In this document: piece by piece, positions 58,641 through 64,000 of the stretch
Position numbering within the stretch: position 1 is the first letter of the stretch
How the letters are laid out: the number at the start of each line of letters is the position of its first letter
Assembly (NCBI GenBank): GCA_037179515.1
Contig: JAXCGZ010021020.1
Coordinates: 1-64,000, forward strand
Direction: 5' to 3'
From: Halocaridina rubra
Taxonomy: Eukaryota; Arthropoda; Malacostraca; Decapoda; Atyidae
Length of the DNA stretch: 64,000 nt
Notes under the pieces: model-generated
Told to the model about the DNA's origin: nothing
The model's input: the letters and a program-made list of their open reading frames with translations, nothing else
Database searches by the model: none
Made by a program: the position numbers and the translations under genes

Positions 58641-59905
58641 TAGCCCTAATGTTTTAAGTTTATGTAGAAGGTTGTTGTGCAGATTTTCACATGTGCTACT
58701 TTCTACCACTAAAACCTTTATGATAGGTTCATATACTCCTGCTGGAGCATTTGATTATATACCGTCAGCTACATATCTAATTAGCATCGACATTTGCTCC
58801 TGATGACTGATATCAGGAGTGCAGTCGAAAATTACTGCAAAATGCTAGCTGTCTTGATTCACAAAATTATTTCCTGTAGAACAGCTTAACCCATTTTATT
58901 GATAAGTTCATTCTGGACTCTTTTTCCTAAATAATAATCATTTATTTCTTTATTCTTGATTTTTTTCAGGTGATCTTGCATTGCTGGATCAAAGTTTTTT
59001 AGCAACTCAACAACACCAAGGCTATTTCCATTATGTGGTGTTCCTGTGTTCCTCAGATCCACGGAATGGCAAGTTTTTTCTTCCAGGAAGTGTACAGTGG
59101 CCACCAGTCACTCAAAAACTTGATGATAGCATGTTGCTTCTTGTCTGATTAGTTTTTCTACCACTTCAGCAATAGTTTTTTCAGCAGATAATCTTTGCTG
59201 CAGTTCAGAGCAACTGATCATAGCTTGCAAATGCATTTTGGAATTTCCATGCTTCGCTAGTTTTGTATAAATTTTAGGTCAGATATTAAAACCACTACTT
59301 GCAAGTGCACTTGCTGCATTATCAAAAAGCTTGGAGTAGTAATAGATTTTGTCACTTGATGCTGAGTATATTAGCCATAGGTGATTTACAGTTCCCCATT
59401 TGGCAGTTTTCTTTTTTTTATTGAAATTTTGCAAATCGTGATGCACTCTCATTCTTGGAGAAAAATTCTACTATAAATATTGGTGGTCCTTTGTTTACTA
59501 AAGACTCTCTGACTTATTATTTCTGGCCATGTTGCAGGATCATCTATTAATTCTACAGTACAGGCAGATTTTGAATTTCCATTCTCTCTTGGCTTAGAGG
59601 CATCAGCAGGCATGTCAACATGCGACTTTCCTTGTTTGTCAAATTCAACACTTCCAGAATGGTCGATCTCACTTTCAGTAAATAAATTCCCACATAGATT
59701 GTCTTACATAACTTCCTTATACTGGATTCCTTCGGTGTCACTATCTTCACTGTGTTGTGGCTCTGTTTGCTTTGCTGTATTTTCTGAGGAAGCTTTGCTG
59801 AAATGCTTATATAATGCATTTTATCCTTTTCTGCTTTGGCCTTCTTTGCCTCGGTTAAAGCCCACCTCTTACTGCCACTTAAACATTTTCTTCAGATGTG
59901 TCTTA
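58640..59905 (-). pseudogene. hAT transposase N-terminal part (ZMYM1-like, DUF4371 region)
   Basis: Minus strand: CLSGSKRWALTEAKKAK near 59890, an N-terminal basic head like those of ZMYM1-type hATs; KLCKTIYVGIYLL near 59720; a TTF-type zinc-finger region with DDPATWPEIISQ-like sequence at 59545-59510; then NGNSLGVVELLKNFDPAMQD and HLKKIKNKEINDYYLGKRVQ near 59030-58910, the start of the DUF4371 domain. A further piece EQMSMLIRYVADGI-like lies near 58800-58760. The downstream half is the C-terminal part at 55318-56652, separated by the LINE. Many stops. Confidence 0.78.
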
Positions 59906-61265
59906 ATCCTTTACTAATATTTACAGAAACCAAGGATCCTAATAAAAAAGATTTATAAAAATCACATCCATCACAGAACTGATAAAAAACACAACATACT
60001 GTACATGATGTCTGATCTATTTATGTCATAAAGAATTCAGCAGACCTCACATTATTATTGTCAAAAGTAACAAATTTGACTTGCATCATATAATTTTTGT
60101 GAGTGTTGGGTATACTGTATATCTAATATGTCTATATTCGTAGGTCTTAATTACATAGATTTTTGTATGTAAAAAGGGGGCAGGAAAATGTTTTGAGTAT
60201 TACCCAAAGATTTATTTGGGAAAAAATGGAATTATTTCTAGACTTGAAAAAAAGCCACGTATGTTTACAAATGTATCATTTATTTACTAATTTATCTAAA
60301 ATAATGCTTGTACTGTCTGTTAATATGACTAAATAAAGCAGAAAACATATAACACCTCCTATCACTTCTTATGAAAAGCTGCCCATAACTCAAGGAGTAC
60401 TTCAGAAAATTAATTTATCTTCATTGTCACAGTCACACATAATGATATATGATCATCTTTTACCTGATGTTTTATGAACATTTTGTACTGCTCTTTACAC
60501 TAATCTTTCGAAAATCAGTGACTTCATATTTCATATGCTGTATATGGTTTATATCTTGGTCACTAAAACTTGCCTCATTTATAGGTCAATGACAAAAAAT
60601 TAATCAGCTAGTGGTAAGATCACTGAGCTCTTTAAGATCCAGTCAACTGTGTTTACACTCAACAGAAGCAACTCACACTATGAGATGGAACCAAATACAA
60701 ATCTGACTACCTCTAGAAAATGTGGTCAGTCACCATGAAAAAGAAAAAGTTTTTAATAGTACACTGTACACTCGATGAAACTGATGCCCTCATGTTGCAT
60801 GTATTACCAGAATTTATAGATTTACACCATTTGGGATAAATTATCTCTGTTTCCGACCCCATTTGTAAAATGTAAATACTTAAATGTGCATATAGGACTA
60901 CTATATATTTTGCAACAGTGACGTGCATGTGCATAAAGATGTAGTATAGTAATTTTATCACATTATACTATCAAAACAAAATACTATAGATTTATAGATA
61001 CTTAAAAGCTGTTACACTTTTATATACATATTAGTCTTTTTATTTTTTTTCAGAGAATTGAGTTTTAATGCTGTTTTGTCATTAGCATATTTTTTAATTC
61101 AGGTACAGTAAAAAATTTCAGAATATAAACAGTATAAATAAACGCTACCGACTTTGTAAAAATCATAAAAAAATATAATCACTGCTGTTATCCGTAAAAC
61201 AAAAAATGTGGTTTTACACATATATTGCAGTGTTGTTGTGTTTACTTGACAGGCCAAAAATAGAT
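59906..61265. other. AT-rich spacer, no gene recognised
   Basis: No coding blocks. I looked for the other hAT terminus (inverse of CAGGGCCGG) and did not find it. Confidence 0.5.
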
Positions 61266-61339
61266 TACAGTGAACCCTTGCTATATCGCGGTTCACCTTT
61301 CGCAACTTCAGTGCATCGAGGTTTTTTGGCGAGTTTTTT

Positions 61340-61965
61340 TTCTGGGTATATGCGAGAATATTAAAATATTAAAATTTTCAGTATTTTCATTATTTTATTG
61401 AAAAAATTTGTATTATTATTTTATTGATGAAAGAAGTAATTCCCAGCCTAAGAATTATAAAACAGTAAAAAATAGTAAAAAACTTAAATTTAAACATGTA
61501 ACTCTGCTCCATAGAAAGTATGATACTGGTATCGGTGTTTCGGAAAACACAAAGGGTCGCACCTACGTGAGTTAGCACATATTAAAATTTCCAGTACTTT
61601 CATTATTTTATTGATTAAAAAAAAAAGTATTTCCTAGCCTAAGAATAATAAAACAGTAGAAAATAGTAAAAAACATGCAACTCACAGTATTGCATTATGT
61701 AAAATACGATACCGGTATCGGCGTTTCGGAAAACAAAAAGGGTCGCACCTACATGAGCTAGTACATATTAAAATTTCCAGTATTTTCATTATTCCATTGA
61801 TAAAAAAAGTATTTCCTAGCCTAAGACTAATAAAATACTAAACAATAGTAAAAAACATAAATTTAAACATGTAACTCACAGTATTGGACCATGAAAAATA
61901 TTGTACGATAGCGTACACTGTATTGGCGTCTTGGAAAACGCAAAGGGTCGCACCTACGTGAGATA
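61340..61965. repeat. Subterminal tandem repeat of Tigger 6, three units
   Basis: Each unit has CAGTATTTTCATTATTTTAT, TTCCTAGCCTAAGAATAATA and GGTATCGGCGTTTCGGAAAA. Spacing is 186 and 205 bp. Confidence 0.85.
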
Positions 61966-62185
61966 GTACATGGGATGCTATTGGCTGAAAGGGTGGGAGA
62001 TGACGAATCTCTGTATGATCTGTATCATGGGGTCTAATTGTCTTTTTGACTTAAGCTTCATTCTCCCAGCATCTTCCATTGTCTCGCCTCACCTATTCAG
62101 TCTACTCACGTGTGCGGTGTTCGCGTTGTGCTTCTTAATATGTTGTGCTTGTGATTTTGTGAACTTTCGTATTTCAACGTTTGCA

Positions 62186-63950
62186 ATGCCTCCCAAGCGT
62201 CCTTCATCTTCTATGGCTTCTGGTAGTAAGCCTAAATAGCAATTGAAGATGTTGACCATAACAGAAAAGGTAAAACTGTTAGTTATGCTGAAGGAAGGAA
62301 GAAGGTTCGCATATGTCGGCCGCCATTTCGGCATCAACGAATCTTCTGTTTGATACATCAAAAAGGACAAGCCACATATCAGGAAAATAGCAACTATTTC
62401 TTTTAATGAATCAGCAAAGAGGGTCGTAACACCCCGCAATACGATAATAGTGCGGATGGAATCAGCTTTGGCTTAGACACCAATATCATACAAACAAAGG
62501 CGAAGAAGCTGTACGAGACAGTAGCTGCAAACGAACCCGACGACAACAGTGGCGACCATGATGAAGAGAAGAGAGAAGATATTGATGACTCACAACCAGG
62601 ACTCTCCAGCGATTCTCCACTGAGGAAACCATCGTTCGTTGCAAGCAAGGGATGGTTCGCCAAATTTCAAAAACGCTTTAACCTAAAGAGCGTTTCGGTG
62701 CATGGTGATGCTGCCTCTGCAGATACAGCTGCAGCTGAAGACTACGTAAAGAATGACCAAGAATATTATTGAGGAAGGTGAATATGCTCCTGAGCAAGTC
62801 TTTAACTTGGATGAGACTGGGTTATTTTGGAAGAAAATGCTGTCTCGCACTTTTTTCTTTAAGGAAGAAGCTAAAGCCCCGGGATTTAAAGCGCACAAAG
62901 ACTGCGTTACCCTCGTTATGTGCGGGAATGCTGCGGGCTTCATATTAAAGACCGGGCTTATCTACAAGTTTAAGAGCCCTAGGGCTTCGAAGAATAAAAA
63001 TAAGAATCTGCTGCCAGTGTATTGGATGCATAACTCCAAGGCCTGGATCACAAAAAGCCTCACATCAGACTTGGTTTCACCAAGGCTTTATCCCTCAGGT
63101 CAAAGTTTATCTTGCGGAGAAGGGCCTTGAATTTAAAGTCCTTCTTTTGATAGATAATGCTGGTGGCCACACAACTGATATCGAATATAACGGTGTTCAA
63201 GTAGAGTTCCTGCCACCGAATATGACATCATTTATTCAGCTTATGGATCAAGGTGTTATTCGTGCAATCAATGCCCTCTACACACGAAATGCCCTGGCAA
63301 ACCTGGTTGACTCCATGGACGCGGACAAAGAAGACATACTGGCGTAACTACACGATTGCTACATGCCATCAAAATATTCAGAATGCAATCAAAGAGAGGA
63401 AGCCAGCCATAATCAATGCCAGCTAGAAGAAATTGTGGCCCGAAGTCATCTACGACTACAAGGGATTCACTCCTGACGAAGTGCATAACTGGGCAGTTGC
63501 AAAAGCTGTGAAGTTGGCTGCATTTCTAGGAGGAGAAGGCTTTAAATATATGACTCACGAAGATGTGAATGAACTGATCGACTGCCATTTGCAGCCTATG
63601 ACTGATGAAGACTTGGAGGAAATGACAAAATCAATGAGCATAGAAGAGGAAGAATAACCAGAGGAAACACACAAATAAGTTGAAGAACCTGGCCTTACAC
63701 TCGAACGTCTGGAAGCCATGTATAAACATGTGAAAGCACTCTAACAACTGTCGCAGGAGCATGGCGATAATATGGTTAGTCGGCGACCTTCTGCAATATT
63801 ATCGATGATGCCATGACTCCTTACAAGACCATCTTCGCACAAAAGAAAAAACAGCGACAGCAACTCCCCAATACCATGTTCTTCTCTTGCAAAAAGCAGC
63901 CGTAAAGCTGTCTTTGGCTGTGGAGAACTTTCTATAGAGTATGTACACAT
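62186..63950 (+). pseudogene. Tigger 6 transposase
   Basis: MPPKRPSSSMASGSKPK starts at 62186. psq HTH: TITEKVKLLVMLKEGRRFAY and VGRHFGINESSV. Catalytic core (DDD type): first Asp in FNLDETGLFWKKM near 62803; GFKAHKDCVTLVMCGNAAG; second Asp in LLIDNAGGHTTD near 63145; third Asp in LMDQGVIRAINALYTR near 63243. C-terminal LWPEVIYDYKGFTPDEVHN and DEDLEEMTKSMSIEEEE. All three catalytic Asp codons are present, but stops near 62238 and 62354 and shifts near 63100 and 63345 break the gene. It would cut and paste the element at TA sites in the nucleus. It resembles TIGD1-type proteins. Confidence 0.88.
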
Positions 63951-64000
63951 TATTATCACCTCATTCACGGTAAGCTTACCTATCACGTTGATATAAATTT

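Larger units (their letters stand above)
61268..64000 (+). mobile_element. Tigger element 6, runs off the window
   Basis: The left end CAGTGAACCCTTGCTATATC at 61268 follows TA. Three ~185-205 bp tandem units (GGGTCGCACCTACGTGAG at about 61554, 61740, 61945) lie inside the left end, then a transposase gene. The last 55 bp (ATTATCACCTCATTCACGGT ... TATAAATTT) match the satellite unit of 47.1-48.8 kb, so this copy shows the source segment in single-copy form. Confidence 0.85.

Overview
This is eukaryotic DNA from an arthropod-like genome, most likely a decapod crustacean. The reasons are AT-rich sequence, very long (TA)n and (GA)n microsatellites, and many decayed transposons of types common in crustaceans: Jockey/CR1-type LINEs with an endonuclease or RNase H, Gypsy elements, Tigger/pogo, ZMYM1-like hAT, and tRNA-derived SINEs. 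The host assignment is inference. I see no convincing host protein gene, rRNA gene, free-standing tRNA gene, CRISPR array or operon. Nearly every supported coding trace belongs to a mobile element, and most are broken.

Layout. 1-3.4 kb: AT-rich spacer with (GA)n. 3.5-5.2 kb: 5'-truncated LINE with an intact reverse transcriptase frame (copy 1). 5.7-7.2 kb: minus-strand LTR, primer-binding site and gag remnant. 7.25-8.17 kb: small DNA transposon carrying an inserted LINE tail. 8.2-9.4 kb: 1.07 kb (TA)n joined to (GA)n. 9.4-15.0 kb: an old LINE split by a 3.6 kb Gypsy element (10161-13779) and by a SINE (14574-14796). 15.6-22.1 kb: nearly full-length Jockey/I-type LINE (gag, endonuclease, RT, RNase H) split by a SINE. 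22.2-28.4 kb: a large DNA transposon with ~290 bp inverted ends and a minus-strand, intron-bearing gene for an XPG/FEN-like nuclease-domain protein, probably Academ-like; a SINE sits inside its intron. 28.5 kb: (TA)n. 30.1-32.1 kb: decayed LINE. 32.2-34.1 kb: LINE copy 2. 34.1-34.6 kb: deletion derivative of the Academ-like element. 34.6-36.0 kb: 5' end of one LINE fused to the 3' end of another (copy 3).

38.4-46.0 kb: a cluster of Tigger elements, mostly minus strand, nested inside each other with MITEs and a LINE tail. 46.9-48.9 kb: a non-autonomous Tigger whose interior is a ~160 bp satellite with alternating A/B units. 48.9-50.2 kb: a second composite tandem repeat. 49.8-57.0 kb: a ~3.9 kb tandem duplication whose units carry a Tigger end, a hAT C-terminal part and a LINE RT fragment. 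The longer right unit continues into the rest of the LINE (to 58.3 kb) and the hAT N-terminal part (to 59.9 kb). 61.27-64.0 kb: a longer Tigger with a recognisable transposase; it runs off the window and is a likely relative of the source of the satellite.

The main story is nested insertion, with several insertions dated against each other by target-site duplications and by reading frames that rejoin exactly across the insert. The items most worth a second look are the Academ-like intron-bearing transposon with its deletion derivative, and the conversion of a Tigger end into a dimeric satellite.
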